Positions 24,940-36,924 of a stretch of 64,000 nucleotides of DNA are shown piece after piece. Both the position numbers and the translations under genes were made by a program. This DNA comes from Paenibacillus senegalimassiliensis. GTDB taxonomy: Bacteria > Bacillota > Bacilli > Paenibacillales > Paenibacillaceae. The notes below the pieces were generated by a model. It saw nothing but the letters and a program-made list of their open reading frames with translations. It did no database searches and had not been told where the DNA came from. Each line of letters begins with the position of its first letter. Within the stretch, counting starts at the first letter, position 1. Where the stretch lies: positions 853,175-917,174 of the forward strand of contig NZ_LN909045.1 in the NCBI RefSeq assembly GCF_001486585.1, written 5' to 3'.

Positions 24940-26379
24940 TTATGATAATATTTTGCGTTGATGCTTCTGTCCGTCATAGGAGAAGAGTGCCCGTTTGTCC
25001 TCAACCACTGTCTCCAGGTGAACGGGGCGCCCCCACAAATGATAGACATGAGGGAGGGTGTGCTCCAGATATTTCAGATCAAGCTCCAGTCCTTCGTATT
25101 GATGCTTGAGCAGCAACTCTCCCGAGCGAAGGTAGTCGCCGTCCTGGACTACGATATACGGCGAACCTCCATTCACGCGGGAGGCGACAAGTTGATCACG
25201 AATATGCTCCCAGGTTTTATCGGTGATTTTCCATTCGGGTCCTTGCTTCTCGAAGATATACAAATCCAGATCCTGAACCAGCTCCTTGCTCAGGTAGCTG
25301 CGCAGGAAGGAAATGTCCGAGTCCAGTTCCCGCACCTCGAACATCTTCTCCCGTCCTTGCCCGGGGATACGTCCGAAGCGCCGCTGCTGCTCCTCTGTTG
25401 GATGGTCCCAGCGGCGTTCGATGTCTTCAAAGATTTTAAGCCCAAGGTAATAGGGATTGAGACTTTGCTGGGAGGGCTGCACCACGGAGGAATTGAGTTT
25501 GGCAAATTCAATCGTCTCTTCACTGGTCAAGTCGAGCTCCCGGATAATGCGTTGATGCCAATAGGAGGCCCAGCCCTCGTTCATAATCTTGGTCTCCATC
25601 TGTGGCCAGAAATACAGCATTTCTTCACGTAACATGCTTAAGATATCCCGTTGCCAGTCCTCCAGAGATTCGGAATATTCCTGGATGAACCATACCAGGT
25701 CCTTCTCCGGCTCAGAAGGGAATGCTGTTAAGGAGGTTGTGTCGGGGGAAGCCGCTTCTGGCGACGTATCCAGCGACCATAAATCATCGTAAATTCCTGG
25801 CTTAGCCGGATGCTTGTGTTCTTCGCGTATTCTGCGCCGCTTCTCTTCTAGCTGCTGCCGCTTATCATAGCGCATCGGCTTAATCAGTTGGGGGTCCACA
25901 TGTTCCTGAATCGCCAGTACGTGGTCAATGAAGGCTTCAACGGTATCCGCGCCATAGGCCAATTCATAGCTGTTGATCCGTTCGGCGGTTGCAGACATAC
26001 TCTCAATCATATCGCGGTTGGTGGCGGAGAAGCGGAAGTTATTCTTGAAGAAATCGCAGTGTGCCAGCACGTGGGCGACGATTAGCTTGTTCTGAATCAG
26101 CGAGTTGCCCTCCAGCAGAAAGGCATAGCAGGGGTTGGAATTGATGACGAGCTCATAAATTTTGCTTAGTCCGAAGTCGTATTGCATCTTCATCTTGTTA
26201 AAGGTTTTGCCGAAGCTCCAATGAGAGAAGCGGGTGGGCATTCCGTAAGCGCCAAAGGTATAAATGATATCGGCGGGGCAGATTTCGTAGCGCATCGGAT
26301 AATAATCAAGTCCAAAGCTATCGGCAATTTCCATAATTTCTGAGATGGCGAATTCCAACTCGGCATGAGTATAATTCAA
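24940..26379 (-). CDS. spoVR: SpoVR family protein
   Basis: A 479-aa cytoplasmic protein of the SpoVR family, involved in spore cortex formation in Bacillus; its biochemistry is unknown. The conserved N-terminal block has [19 protein letters not shown] near 44-62, [12 protein letters not shown] near 83 and [13 protein letters not shown] near 103-115. The middle has EGWASYWH near 265 and [14 protein letters not shown]. It overlaps yhbH by four bases (ATGA), so the two are coupled. Family length is usual. Confidence 0.95.
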   Translation of the reverse strand: MNYTHAELEFAISEIMEIADSFGLDYYPMRYEICPADIIYTFGAYGMPTRFSHWSFGKTFNKMKMQYDFGLSKIYELVINSNPCYAFLLEGNSLIQNKLIVAHVLAHCDFFKNNFRFSATNRDMIESMSATAERINSYELAYGADTVEAFIDHVLAIQEHVDPQLIKPMRYDKRQQLEEKRRRIREEHKHPAKPGIYDDLWSLDTSPEAASPDTTSLTAFPSEPEKDLVWFIQEYSESLEDWQRDILSMLREEMLYFWPQMETKIMNEGWASYWHQRIIRELDLTSEETIEFAKLNSSVVQPSQQSLNPYYLGLKIFEDIERRWDHPTEEQQRRFGRIPGQGREKMFEVRELDSDISFLRSYLSKELVQDLDLYIFEKQGPEWKITDKTWEHIRDQLVASRVNGGSPYIVVQDGDYLRSGELLLKHQYEGLELDLKYLEHTLPHVYHLWGRPVHLETVVEDKRALFSYDGQKHQRKILS

Positions 26380-27533
26380 CTGGCCGCACCTCCCTCACGC
26401 TTGTGGAAGAATCGCTTCAGCGCATTGTACACTTCGCCTTTTTCCTTAATCACATAATGGATGAATTTCTCTTGCTTAATGTTCCGATAGGCGGACATCA
26501 GTGTGCTTCCACGATTATACTGGTTGACCTCCCCATAACCGAACATGTTGCAACGCTTCAGTAGCTCACCAATCAGTCTAAGGCAACGCTCGTTGTCGGA
26601 GGTCAGGTTATCTCCATCCGAGAAATGAAACGGATATATATTATAGCTGGATGGGGGATACCGGGAGTCGATGATGTCCAGCGCTTTCTGATAGACCGAG
26701 GAGCAGATCGTGCCGCCACTTTCCCCACGAGTGAAGAATTCTTCTTCGGTCACTTCCTTCGCCTCCGTATGATGGGCCAGAAATACGATATCTACCTTCT
26801 CATATTGATGGCGCAGGAAGCGGGTCATCCAGAAGAAAAAGCTGCGTGCACAATATTTCTCGAAGGCGCCCATGGAGCCCGAGGTATCCATCATGGCCAA
26901 GATGACAGCATTGGACCGGGGGACGACGATTTCCTCCCAGGTCTTGTAGCGGAGATCATCAGGGGAAATGCCGTGAATGCCAGGCTGACCGGAGGTGGCG
27001 TTACGCCGTAAATTTTCCAGAATGGTACGTTTCTTGTCGATGTTGGACATGAGGCCTTTTTTGCGAATATCGTTAAAGCGGATGGCTTCGCTCTCCAGTT
27101 CTTCCTTATCCTTGTCTTGAATGAAGGGGAGCTCCAACTCGTCAAACAGCATCTCTTCCAGATCCTCCATGCTAATCTCAGTCTCCACGTAGTCATGACC
27201 GGGCTGATCTCCTGCTTTTCCGCCTTTGCTACTCTTGGGGCTATCCTGTCCCAGCACGTCACCAACCTGGCTGTCTCCATCACCTTGACCCACGTGCTGT
27301 TGCTTCTGAAAGTTATGGATGAATCGGTATTCCTCCAGATTTCGCAGAGGGACTTTAATGATTTGTTTACCGTCCGACATGATAATATTCTCTTCGGTGA
27401 CCAGATCGGGGAGGTTCTGCCGAATCACTTCCCGTACTTTTTCCTGATGGCGCTGCTGGTCCTGATACCCTTTGCGGTGCAGCGACCAATCCTCCTTGGA
27501 GACGACAAAGTTATACTGCTTAGGTGAAGACAT
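26376..27533 (-). CDS. yhbH: Sporulation protein YhbH
   Basis: A 385-aa protein of the YhbH/YeaH family, which contains a von Willebrand A-like domain. The metal-binding motif DTSGSMG lies near 195-201 in [19 protein letters not shown] low-complexity Gly/Asp/Lys linker precedes it (about 85-120). ATG 27533 sits six bases after GGAGGTG; the long frame upstream is leader. It is the first gene of the yhbH-spoVR unit. Family members cooperate genetically with PrkA-type kinases, here encoded in the opposite direction. Confidence 0.93.
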   Translation of the reverse strand: MSSPKQYNFVVSKEDWSLHRKGYQDQQRHQEKVREVIRQNLPDLVTEENIIMSDGKQIIKVPLRNLEEYRFIHNFQKQQHVGQGDGDSQVGDVLGQDSPKSSKGGKAGDQPGHDYVETEISMEDLEEMLFDELELPFIQDKDKEELESEAIRFNDIRKKGLMSNIDKKRTILENLRRNATSGQPGIHGISPDDLRYKTWEEIVVPRSNAVILAMMDTSGSMGAFEKYCARSFFFWMTRFLRHQYEKVDIVFLAHHTEAKEVTEEEFFTRGESGGTICSSVYQKALDIIDSRYPPSSYNIYPFHFSDGDNLTSDNERCLRLIGELLKRCNMFGYGEVNQYNRGSTLMSAYRNIKQEKFIHYVIKEKGEVYNALKRFFHKREGGAAS

Positions 27534-27594
27534 GGGGAACACCTCCATTTGGGGATTTGCACAATTGGGATTTCGCAGTTTAGTGGATGTAACT

Positions 27595-27624
27595 AAAGTA
27601 TATTCAGCGAGAGGAACGATATGT
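27595..27624 (-). promoter_or_regulatory. Candidate SigE promoter of yhbH-spoVR
   Basis: On the minus strand ACATATC (27624-27618), a 15-base gap, then TATACTTT (27602-27595). These resemble the SigE boxes KMATATT and CATACAHT. B. subtilis yhbH is a SigE gene, which supports the reading, but the match is partial. Confidence 0.4.
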
Positions 27625-27654
27625 GAAGGATGGGGGCGGAAGCGGCGGAAATAG

Positions 27655-27709
27655 AAAAAGCTGCCTCGAACTGCGCTAGCCACTAGGCCGTACGCCATTC
27701 AAGACAGCT
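27655..27709 (-). terminator. Rho-independent terminator of the degV gene
   Basis: Minus strand: AGCTGTCTTGAA pairs with TTCGAGGCAGCT (two wobbles) around a structured 27-base loop, followed by five T. Confidence 0.7.
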
Positions 27710-27750
27710 CACCCGAGTTTAAGTATCGGGTTAGATTGATGCTTCAACGA

Positions 27751-28608
27751 TTAAACCGGTAACTTGCGGGTGTACATAATCCCGACGGTATGCGGTCCGC
27801 AGTGACTGGAAATTACGCAGCCAGCTTCGGATACAGCGACTTTGCGTGCTCCGGTCTGTTCTCGCAAAATGGTTGCAAGCTTCAGAGCTTCTTCCTCCGC
27901 TTCCGTATGGACTACCAAAATCAAGTCCTTATCCATGTTGTCTTTATCGGCAAGGGCGTTATCCAGCATTTGTTGTACCGCCTTCTCCTTGCGGCCACGC
28001 ACCTTGTAAGCCGGGATAATGCTGCCTTCAACCAGCTTGAGCACCGGACGGATTTGCAGCAGACTACCGATGAAATGTTGCATTCCGGAGCAGCGTCCGC
28101 CCTTATGTAAATACTCGAGGGTATCAATAACAAATTGAGTCTCTACTTGTGGCCGGATAGCGCTGACCTGTACTGCAATCTCTTCAGCGGAAAGGCCTTG
28201 CTCCGCCAGCTTGACGGCCTTCATCACCAGAAGTCCAATGCCGCTGCATAAGGTCAGGGAATCAATGACATGAATTCGGCCTGCCGGGAATTCCCCCGCG
28301 GCAATCTTCGCATTTTGATAGGTGGAGGACAGCTTGGACGATAAACTGATGTAGACTATATCCTGTCCACGTTCAATATACGGACCAAAGGCGCTAACGA
28401 AATCTCCCGGGGAGGGAGCGGTCGTCTTCGGCAAGGTGCCTTCTTTCTCTACACGCTGGTAAATATCGCGTGGGGTAATATCGATGCCGTCCCGGAAGGT
28501 TTCACTTCCGAACACGACATAGAGTGGAACAAGACTGATATCATGGCGCTCAATCCAATCGCCAGGCAGATCTGAGGTGCTGTCTGAAAATATTTTCACG
28601 TTAGGCAT
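27751..28608 (-). CDS. DegV family fatty acid-binding protein
   Basis: A 285-aa cytoplasmic protein. DegV (FakB-like) proteins bind a fatty acid and present it to the FakA kinase for acyl-phosphate formation. The N-terminus IFSDSTSDLP is the family signature, followed by KTTAPSPGDF near 60, SSKLSSTYQNA near 90 and the C-terminal VISSHCGPHTVGIMY. The start ATG follows AAGGAGAC. It stands alone between its terminator and a non-coding stretch. The bound lipid and cognate kinase are not in the window. Confidence 0.93.
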   Translation of the reverse strand: MPNVKIFSDSTSDLPGDWIERHDISLVPLYVVFGSETFRDGIDITPRDIYQRVEKEGTLPKTTAPSPGDFVSAFGPYIERGQDIVYISLSSKLSSTYQNAKIAAGEFPAGRIHVIDSLTLCSGIGLLVMKAVKLAEQGLSAEEIAVQVSAIRPQVETQFVIDTLEYLHKGGRCSGMQHFIGSLLQIRPVLKLVEGSIIPAYKVRGRKEKAVQQMLDNALADKDNMDKDLILVVHTEAEEEALKLATILREQTGARKVAVSEAGCVISSHCGPHTVGIMYTRKLPV

Positions 28609-28747
28609 ACTTAGTCTCCTTGTTCCAAATCATACTAATTCGTTTCATAAGTGCAGCATATCATAGAAAACTTATTCCATTTTAGCAAAAATGGCGGGAA
28701 GAGGGAACGTATGGCTTAAGATGAGCCAGCACGAGTTGTATGTTTTA

Positions 28748-29164
28748 TTAGAGTGAAGCCATGCTCCCCGTTACAAGCAGCCCGATAAATCCCAATCCAG
28801 GGAGCAAGGCAAAGATTAAGCCCAGGATGGCAAATACTTTCCGGCGATTCTTGAGCGCAAGCCCGACAATAGCCAAGACTAGCCCAACTAAATTGAGAAA
28901 TAGTGAGGCAAGGAAGAGGAAAACACCTGACATGGCGTCTGCCCGCTGCATAATATCATCAGGAGTTGGCATGATGGATTGACCCATAATATCAACAAAA
29001 GCTGCAGTAATGAGCACAATGGATGATATATACCCGATTAGCGCCAGCAAGCTAACAATAAAAGAGGCGATGCCTGGTCCTGAAAATTTAGCTTTTGCCA
29101 TAGGTGGAATGTCTGTGCCGGGTTGCGGCGAATAAGATGGGGACTCTGTTGGATTGTAGTTCAT
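28748..29164 (-). CDS. Small membrane protein, three predicted helices
   Basis: A 138-aa protein with a Pro/Ser-rich cytoplasmic start (1-28) and three hydrophobic segments at about 30-62, 77-103 and 108-134. The last two contain glycine-rich AIVGLALKNRRKVFAILGLIF, read as a hairpin of helices with a basic turn. Such small DUF4190/DUF4064-like proteins are common in Firmicutes and have no known function. The start has AAGGAGATTTTT upstream. It stands alone. Confidence 0.72.
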   Translation of the reverse strand: MNYNPTESPSYSPQPGTDIPPMAKAKFSGPGIASFIVSLLALIGYISSIVLITAAFVDIMGQSIMPTPDDIMQRADAMSGVFLFLASLFLNLVGLVLAIVGLALKNRRKVFAILGLIFALLPGLGFIGLLVTGSMASL

Positions 29165-29335
29165 AAAAATCTCCTTATAAATTGATCTTTTATGATTAAT
29201 CTTTCATATCTAAATGGAAAATGCAAGGTTATTTTTAGATGCCAAAATGCGGTATGAATGGTAATGCGGGTGGCCGTTGGGTTATTATACTTCTATGAAG
29301 AAGGCTGAAATCATACGTGGGAGGTAAGGTTAAGG

Positions 29336-29722
29336 ATGCGGAACTATGCGGGAATTGGAGCTATCATCATGCTGCTGGCAGTAGCTCTGGGGGCCTTTGG
29401 AGCCCATATTCTTAAAGAAAAAATCGGGGCATCGGCTATTGGTACCTATGAGACCGGAGTCCATTATCAAATGATCCACGGGCTTGCTATTTTGGCAGGG
29501 GCCTTGTTTGCAGAGAAATGGGGAACGTCCAGACGGCTTCGCTGGGCTAACCGCTTGTTTGTCATCGGCATCATTTTATTTTCGGGCAGCCTTTACGGCC
29601 TTGCTATCATGGAATGGAGATGGTTGGGACCTGTGACCCCACTAGGGGGCGTCTCCTTCCTGGCAGGCTGGCTGCTACTGGCCTTGGAAGCCTGGAGGGG
29701 CAACTCCTGGCGTTTAGGGTAG
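29336..29722 (+). CDS. DUF423 family membrane protein (YwdK-like)
   Basis: A 128-aa protein with four predicted helices. The N-terminus has the family motif ALGAFGAHILKE near 17-28 and the second block TGVHYQMIHGLAIL near 42-55, both diagnostic of DUF423. The C-terminal half has FSGSLYGLAI and PLGGVSFLAGWLLLAL. ATG 29336 follows GGGAGGTAAGG. The function is unknown. It ends shortly before a terminator shared with the convergent gene. Confidence 0.9.
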   Translation: MRNYAGIGAIIMLLAVALGAFGAHILKEKIGASAIGTYETGVHYQMIHGLAILAGALFAEKWGTSRRLRWANRLFVIGIILFSGSLYGLAIMEWRWLGPVTPLGGVSFLAGWLLLALEAWRGNSWRLG

Positions 29723-29763
29723 AGACTTGATTACCCTCTAAATGGAGCATGAAGGTAATGAAT

Positions 29764-29811
29764 AAGAACGGTAGGTCACTTCCCTGGAGCGGAAGAACCC
29801 ACCGTTCTTTG
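29764..29811. terminator. Hairpin between convergent genes, likely terminator
   Basis: AAGAACGGT pairs with ACCGTTCTT, with an inner CTTCC/GGAAG stem, followed by a short T-run. It could serve the DUF423 gene and the convergent hypothetical gene. Confidence 0.7.
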
Positions 29812-29840
29812 GCATGGATTTAGAAGCGAGTTGAACAAGT

Positions 29841-30404
29841 TTAAGTATCAAGAAGATCAATGACTTCACTTAGCTTTAAAGTGTAGACTTGTTTCTCATC
29901 AACATGGTAGACGCTGAGTGTGTAGGTTTCGGGTTGGAAGTTCAGAATACGGCAAGGCATATTCACTCGCTTTCCGTTGCGATTGATGTAGAGACGGACG
30001 AGTTGATTGCCTTTAATATAATTCTGAATCCAGGTTTGAAATTCATCGCTAGCCGCAATATCTTTGAAGCTTCCTGAAATAGCTGTTTCGGGAATAGGCG
30101 GTTTGCTGGATTTGGCCGGTAACTCCTTGGTGACTTCTGTTTTCTCTGGGTGTTTGTGCGATGCCGTAATATGTGCCTGTTTGGAGTTCGCCAACATGGA
30201 TTCAATGACCTTGCCAAGCTCAGAGCCCGAATTGATTCGATAATCTATAATCTTGTCGCTGCTGTTGAGCAACTCCAGTAACGTCTGCAGTGCTAATGCA
30301 TTGGAATTGTTCTTGACCAGAATCTCGATGTTGAACAAATAGCCCAACTCTTCCTTGTGATGTTGTCCAGTCTGCTTGTTCATAACTCCCCCAAAAAAAT
30401 TCAT
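29841..30404 (-). CDS. Hypothetical protein, 187 aa
   Basis: I do not recognise this protein. It is soluble, with an N-terminal helical part (about 15-75), a Pro/Lys-rich linker (80-110) and a C-terminal strand-rich part (125-187) with WIQNYIKGNQLVRLYINRN and YHVDEKQVYTLKLSEVIDLL, which resembles a small beta-barrel binding module. Two starts are possible: ATG 30404 has no SD, and ATG 30383 has GGGGGAG very close to it. It stands alone, and a copy of the GTTCAAAAAGTCG repeat lies just upstream of it. Confidence 0.6.
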   Translation of the reverse strand: MNFFGGVMNKQTGQHHKEELGYLFNIEILVKNNSNALALQTLLELLNSSDKIIDYRINSGSELGKVIESMLANSKQAHITASHKHPEKTEVTKELPAKSSKPPIPETAISGSFKDIAASDEFQTWIQNYIKGNQLVRLYINRNGKRVNMPCRILNFQPETYTLSVYHVDEKQVYTLKLSEVIDLLDT

Positions 30405-30417
30405 TCTTAAAAAGGTA

Positions 30418-30436
30418 GTTCAAAAAGTCGTTGAAC
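30418..30436 (+). repeat. Solo copy of the MITE terminal repeat, forming a small hairpin
   Basis: GTTCAAAAAGTCG (30418-30430) is identical to the ends of the 11619-11785 element. With the following TTGAAC it makes a GTTCAA/TTGAAC hairpin. In the rest of the 30405-30746 gap I see only AT-rich DNA and a GCTTTG/CAAAGC inverted repeat near 30597-30623, and no convincing gene. Confidence 0.55.
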
Positions 30437-30746
30437 ATATCCTTAAGCTAAAAATTAAATTAGTCACAAAAAATACCCAATTAATAATAGCACCGCTAGC
30501 GAAACAATCATAGTCCAAATTCTGAGAATTTCTGCAAATTTACTGAAAATTTGAATTGTATTCATGTGATTAGGGCGTTTTAGGCCTGTTCACGCTTTGT
30601 TCGCAAAGAATGAGCAAAGCTTGTTTCGCAAATACTGAACAAGGGTAAGTATGGAGTATGCACGTCAGGGCTTTTGAGATCATTCCTCAAGTCTTCTGGT
30701 TTGAGGATTGAATACACTAAATTTTTATAGAAAGCAGGGACTAGGC

Positions 30747-31220
30747 ATGGCTAAATCAGATGCAAAATCAACAGGGAAAACAAACAAATCCGGTCTTGAA
30801 CCATTGATGAATGAGCAGGTTGCTAACTTGAACGTACTTTATGTGAAATTGCACAGCTACCATTGGTATGTGAAGGGTAACAACTTCTTCAGACTTCATC
30901 TTAAATTTGAAGAACTATATAATGAAGTATCTGAGCAGATGGATGCGATTGCTGAACGGATGCTTACATTAAAATGGAATCCGGCAGCAACGTTGAAGGA
31001 ATACTTGGAATTAGCTACTATTCAGGAGGCTTCTGGCAAGGAGGAGCCGCAAGCGATGGTACAGCATTTGCTGGAGGACCTCGCTACCTTATGCGAATCC
31101 TACCGTGAAGGGATTGAGCAGGCCGGGAAAGCAGGCGATGATGCCACCGCAGATCTGCTTACCGGTTATGTCGGTAGTCTGGAGAAGCATATGTGGATGC
31201 TTCGGGCTTACTTGGGCTAA
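30747..31220 (+). CDS. dps: Dps family ferritin-like DNA-protection protein
   Basis: A 157-aa ferritin-fold protein. Dps proteins form dodecamers that oxidise and store iron and shield DNA from peroxide. The ferroxidase motif is visible: LYVKLHSYHWYVKGNNFFRL near 34-53 (two His) and ELYNEVSEQMDAIAERML near 58-75 (Glu/Asp ligands). A Lys/Ser-rich tail (2-20) may contact DNA. ATG 30747 is chosen because the family starts there; the SD (CAGGGA) is modest. No PerR or Fur box was found upstream. A 57-aa gene follows closely. Confidence 0.92.
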   Translation: MAKSDAKSTGKTNKSGLEPLMNEQVANLNVLYVKLHSYHWYVKGNNFFRLHLKFEELYNEVSEQMDAIAERMLTLKWNPAATLKEYLELATIQEASGKEEPQAMVQHLLEDLATLCESYREGIEQAGKAGDDATADLLTGYVGSLEKHMWMLRAYLG

Positions 31221-31237
31221 CAAGGGGAGTGGCGTTA

Positions 31238-31411
31238 ATGCCAGGCCGGAGGGTCACCAAGCATGTCGCCGCGGAGAAGGGCTTGGCCATAGTGATGGCT
31301 GAGTCCTTCTATGTGTTTGAGCCATTGTTAGGCCTATGGAATGTGTCTGTGATAAAGGGCACAATGCAAGCGGATATCAGCGGACATACGTTGCTTATGC
31401 CAAAAAAGTAG
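31238..31411 (+). CDS. Small unknown protein, 57 aa, behind dps
   Basis: ATG 31238 has a strong SD (AAGGGGAG) eight bases upstream and lies 17 bases after the dps stop, so it is probably cotranscribed. The product starts MPGRRVTKHVAAEKG and is mildly hydrophobic in the middle (AESFYVFEPLLGLWNV). No family recognised. The SD and position support a real gene, but the short length leaves doubt. Confidence 0.5.
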   Translation: MPGRRVTKHVAAEKGLAIVMAESFYVFEPLLGLWNVSVIKGTMQADISGHTLLMPKK

Positions 31412-31422
31412 GATAAAATGAA

Positions 31423-31481
31423 GTGAGAATCAGTGAGAATCAGCGATAATCATTCTAAACTGATAATTATTATGGTACAAT
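31423..31481 (+). promoter_or_regulatory. suf promoter with Fur-like box and tandem 10-bp repeats
   Basis: TGATAATTATTATGG at 31461-31475 matches 13 of 15 bases of the Fur core TGATAATNATTATCA and abuts a -10 TACAAT (31476-31481). Upstream are three tandem decamers: GTGAGAATCA twice (31423-31442) and GCGATAATCA (31443-31452). The -35 at 17 bases is weak (TTCTAA), as expected for an activated or tightly controlled promoter. Confidence 0.6.
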
Positions 31482-31547
31482 GGCAAGAACAAGGGCAGCG
31501 CCCTTGATCAAATAACGTTAATTATTGTTAATGGAAGGAGTAGGCTT

Positions 31548-32330
31548 ATGGCGACGCATTTTGTGGTTGAGGGGCTTAAGGCAACAATTGAGGACAAGGA
31601 AATCCTGAAGGGGATTGACATTGAAATAAAAGGCGGCGAAATTCATGCCATCATGGGACCTAACGGTACCGGTAAGAGTACGCTTGCTTCTGCATTGATG
31701 GGACATCCCAAATATGAGGTTACGGACGGCAAAGCCTTGTTGAATGGCGAAGACGTTCTGGAGATGGCTGTGGACGAGCGGGCTCGTGCCGGCTTATTCC
31801 TGGCTATGCAATATCCAAGTGAGATTGCAGGGGTTACGAACTCTGACTTCCTGCGCAGTGCAATCAACGCGCGCCGTGAAGAAGGCAACGAGATTTCCCT
31901 GATTAAGTTTATTCGTCAAATGGAAGGTCAAATGAAGGCCTTGGAGATGAATCCTGAGTTCGCTCACCGTTATTTGAATGAAGGGTTCTCCGGCGGGGAG
32001 AAGAAGCGGAACGAGATTTTGCAAATGATGCTGCTTGACCCTAAGATCGTTATTTTGGATGAGATTGATTCCGGTCTGGATATTGATGCTCTGAGAATCG
32101 TAGCCAACGGTGTTAATTCCATGCGGAGCGAGGATCGCGGCTTCCTGATTATTACCCACTATCAACGTCTGTTAAATTACGTGAAGCCTGACTTCGTCCA
32201 TGTGATGATGCAAGGACGTATCGTTAAATCCGGAGGCCCTGAGCTGGCTGAACGTCTGGAGCAGGATGGTTATGACTGGATTAAGGAAGAGCTTGGTATT
32301 GTGGACGAAACGGTCGGTCAAGAAGCCTAG
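31548..32330 (+). CDS. sufC: Fe-S cluster assembly ATPase SufC
   Basis: A 260-aa ABC-type ATPase without membrane domain. It energises the SufBCD scaffold on which Fe-S clusters are built. Walker A is GPNGTGKST near 37-45, the signature is FSGGEKKRNE near 149, and Walker B is IVILDEIDSGLD near 170-181. The SD is AAGGAG. It is the first gene of sufCDSUB, the usual Firmicutes order, and sits behind a Fur-like promoter. Confidence 0.97.
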   Translation: MATHFVVEGLKATIEDKEILKGIDIEIKGGEIHAIMGPNGTGKSTLASALMGHPKYEVTDGKALLNGEDVLEMAVDERARAGLFLAMQYPSEIAGVTNSDFLRSAINARREEGNEISLIKFIRQMEGQMKALEMNPEFAHRYLNEGFSGGEKKRNEILQMMLLDPKIVILDEIDSGLDIDALRIVANGVNSMRSEDRGFLIITHYQRLLNYVKPDFVHVMMQGRIVKSGGPELAERLEQDGYDWIKEELGIVDETVGQEA

Positions 32331-32349
32331 ACGGAAGGAGGAATAAAGA

Positions 32350-34867
<2,518 letters not shown>

Positions 34868-34868
<1 letters not shown>

Positions 34869-35290
34869 TGCAACTGGACGATTTGTACCGACGCGTCATT
34901 ATGGACCACTATAAGAACCCGCGCAACCGGGGGAAGTTTGAGCAAGAAGCTGTAACCGTTGATTTGAATAACCCTACCTGTGGTGATCGGATCTCCTTGC
35001 AGCTTATTGTAGAGGACGATATTGTTCGCGATGCTAGGTTTACCGGGGAAGGATGCTCAATCAGTATCTCTTCCGCTTCCATGATGACGGAGGCTGTAAA
35101 GGGGCGTAGCTTCGCAGATGCCCTGGATCTGGCCGGAAGATTCTCCAAGCTCATGATGGGGGAATCCGTGGAATTTGACGATTATGAAGACATTGAGGCT
35201 TTATCTGGCGTTAATAAATTTCCTGCTCGTATCAAATGCGCGACCTTAGCCTGGAATGCGCTGAAGAAGGGCATACAGGCAGAATCATAA
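34868..35290 (+). CDS. sufU: SufU, zinc-dependent sulfur acceptor
   Basis: A 140-aa IscU-like protein. In Firmicutes it receives sulfur from SufS rather than acting as main scaffold. The three ligand cysteines appear in NPTCGDRI near 37, GEGCSIS near 62 and RIKCATLAW near 124, with the SufU-type insertion (about 80-110) between them. The ATG shares its A with the sufS stop codon. The SD is inside sufS (AAGGAG). Confidence 0.96.
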
Positions 35291-35311
35291 ACCCTAAGGA
35301 GGTAGCCGAAC

Positions 35312-36709
35312 ATGGCCAAGAAAGCACCGGAACTGGAAGAGTACAAATATGGCTTTCGCGATGAGCACAAATCCATATTTCAGTCGGGCAAAGGCTTGAC
35401 CCGCGAAATCGTTACGGAAATCTCACGGATTAAGAATGAACCGGAGTGGATGTTGAACTTCCGTCTGAAATCGCTGGAGCAATTTGAGAAGATGCCGACT
35501 CCTCAATGGGGCGGAGATTTAAACGGATTGGATTTTGACGATATTCAATACTATGTTAGACCTTCCGAGAAGCAAGGGAAGACTTGGGAAGAGGTTCCTA
35601 CAGAGATTAAGGAAACCTTCGACAAATTGGGGATTCCCGAAGCGGAGCAAAAGTTCCTGGCCGGGGTGTCTGCTCAATACGAATCCGAGGTTGTATACCA
35701 TAGCATGCAGAAGGATCTGGAAGATCAAGGTGTTATCTTCATGGATACCGATTCAGCGTTACGGGAATATCCGGAATTGTTCAAAGAATATTTCGGTACG
35801 GTTGTGCCGCCGGCGGATAATAAGTTTGCCGCTTTGAACAGTGCGGTCTGGTCTGGAGGTAGCTTCATCTACGTGCCGAAGGGCGTTAAATGTGAGGTTC
35901 CGCTGCAAGCCTACTTCCGGATTAACTCGGAGAACATGGGGCAGTTTGAACGGACATTGATTATTGCTGATGAAGGCAGCTTTGTACACTATACAGAGGG
36001 TTGTACGGCTCCAGTCTACAGCACTAACTCCCTGCATAGCGCCGTTGTAGAAATCCTTGTGAAGAAGGATGCTCGCGTTCGCTATACGACGATTCAGAAC
36101 TGGGCTCCTAATATCTACAACCTGGTAACCAAACGGGCGGTAGCGGAAGAGAATGCCAATATGGAATGGGTTGACGGGAACATCGGCTCCAAGCTGACGA
36201 TGAAGTACCCGGCAGTTATCCTGAAGGGACGCGGGGCCAAAGGCAGCGTGTTGTCGATTGCCGTAGCTGGTAAGGGTCAACTCCAGGATGCAGGTGCGAA
36301 AATGATTCACCTGGCACCAGATACGACATCGACCATCGTCTCCAAATCCATTTCCAAGCATGGTGGTAAGGTTACGTATCGTGGCCTGGCTTCCTTTGGC
36401 CGTCAGGCGGAGGGTGCCAAGTCGAACATCAAGTGTGATACGCTCATTCTGGATAACGAATCAACTTCCGATACAATTCCGTACAATGAGATCATGAATG
36501 ATAACATTGTGTTGGAGCATGAAGCGACGGTATCTAAGGTATCCGAGGAGCAGCTCTTCTACTTGATGAGCCGCGGGCTTACCGAAGAAGAAGCAACACA
36601 AATGATCGTCATGGGCTTTATTGAGCCATTTACCAAAGAACTGCCGATGGAATATGCGGTGGAGATGAATAGATTGATCAAGTTCGAGATGGAAGGATCG
36701 ATCGGTTAA
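35312..36709 (+). CDS. sufB: Fe-S cluster assembly protein SufB
   Basis: A 465-aa subunit of the SufBCD scaffold. It carries the core motifs: [20 protein letters not shown], here near 187-206, the Fe-S site region [10 protein letters not shown] near 229 and the C-terminal [21 protein letters not shown] block. The SD is TAAGGAGGT. It is the last gene of the operon, and a strong terminator follows 41 bases later. Length and order are standard. Confidence 0.97.
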   Translation: MAKKAPELEEYKYGFRDEHKSIFQSGKGLTREIVTEISRIKNEPEWMLNFRLKSLEQFEKMPTPQWGGDLNGLDFDDIQYYVRPSEKQGKTWEEVPTEIKETFDKLGIPEAEQKFLAGVSAQYESEVVYHSMQKDLEDQGVIFMDTDSALREYPELFKEYFGTVVPPADNKFAALNSAVWSGGSFIYVPKGVKCEVPLQAYFRINSENMGQFERTLIIADEGSFVHYTEGCTAPVYSTNSLHSAVVEILVKKDARVRYTTIQNWAPNIYNLVTKRAVAEENANMEWVDGNIGSKLTMKYPAVILKGRGAKGSVLSIAVAGKGQLQDAGAKMIHLAPDTTSTIVSKSISKHGGKVTYRGLASFGRQAEGAKSNIKCDTLILDNESTSDTIPYNEIMNDNIVLEHEATVSKVSEEQLFYLMSRGLTEEEATQMIVMGFIEPFTKELPMEYAVEMNRLIKFEMEGSIG

Positions 36710-36750
36710 GCCCGAGAAATCCTGTTGTAGCAAGGTTTTATGCCTTACAG

Positions 36751-36794
36751 AAAGTGGCGCAAAACGGCTTATGCCGATTTTGTGCCACTTTTTA
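36751..36794 (+). terminator. Rho-independent terminator of the suf operon
   Basis: AAGTGGC(G)CAAAA pairs with TTTTG(T)GCCACTT around a CGGC-TTAT-GCCG inner hairpin, followed by five T. Confidence 0.92.
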
Positions 36795-36924
36795 TTTGCT
36801 TTATATTCTATTTTCATGAGTCTAATTTACTAATGCCATCCTAAAATATATGTCTAAAGAAGGAGGAATATTGTCCTTTATGTAGAATATTATTCCTTAC
36901 AACACAAAGAAAAGGATGAAGAAC

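Noticed and set aside
27717..27740. ACCCGA/TCGGGT hairpin after the degV gene as terminator
   Set aside because: There is no T-run on the minus strand after it; the larger hairpin at 27655-27709 fits better.
30431..30746. PerR or Fur box upstream of dps
   Set aside because: Searched by eye for TTATAATNATTATAA and TGATAATNATTATCA; only AT-rich partial matches such as TGAAT-TGT-ATTCA were found.
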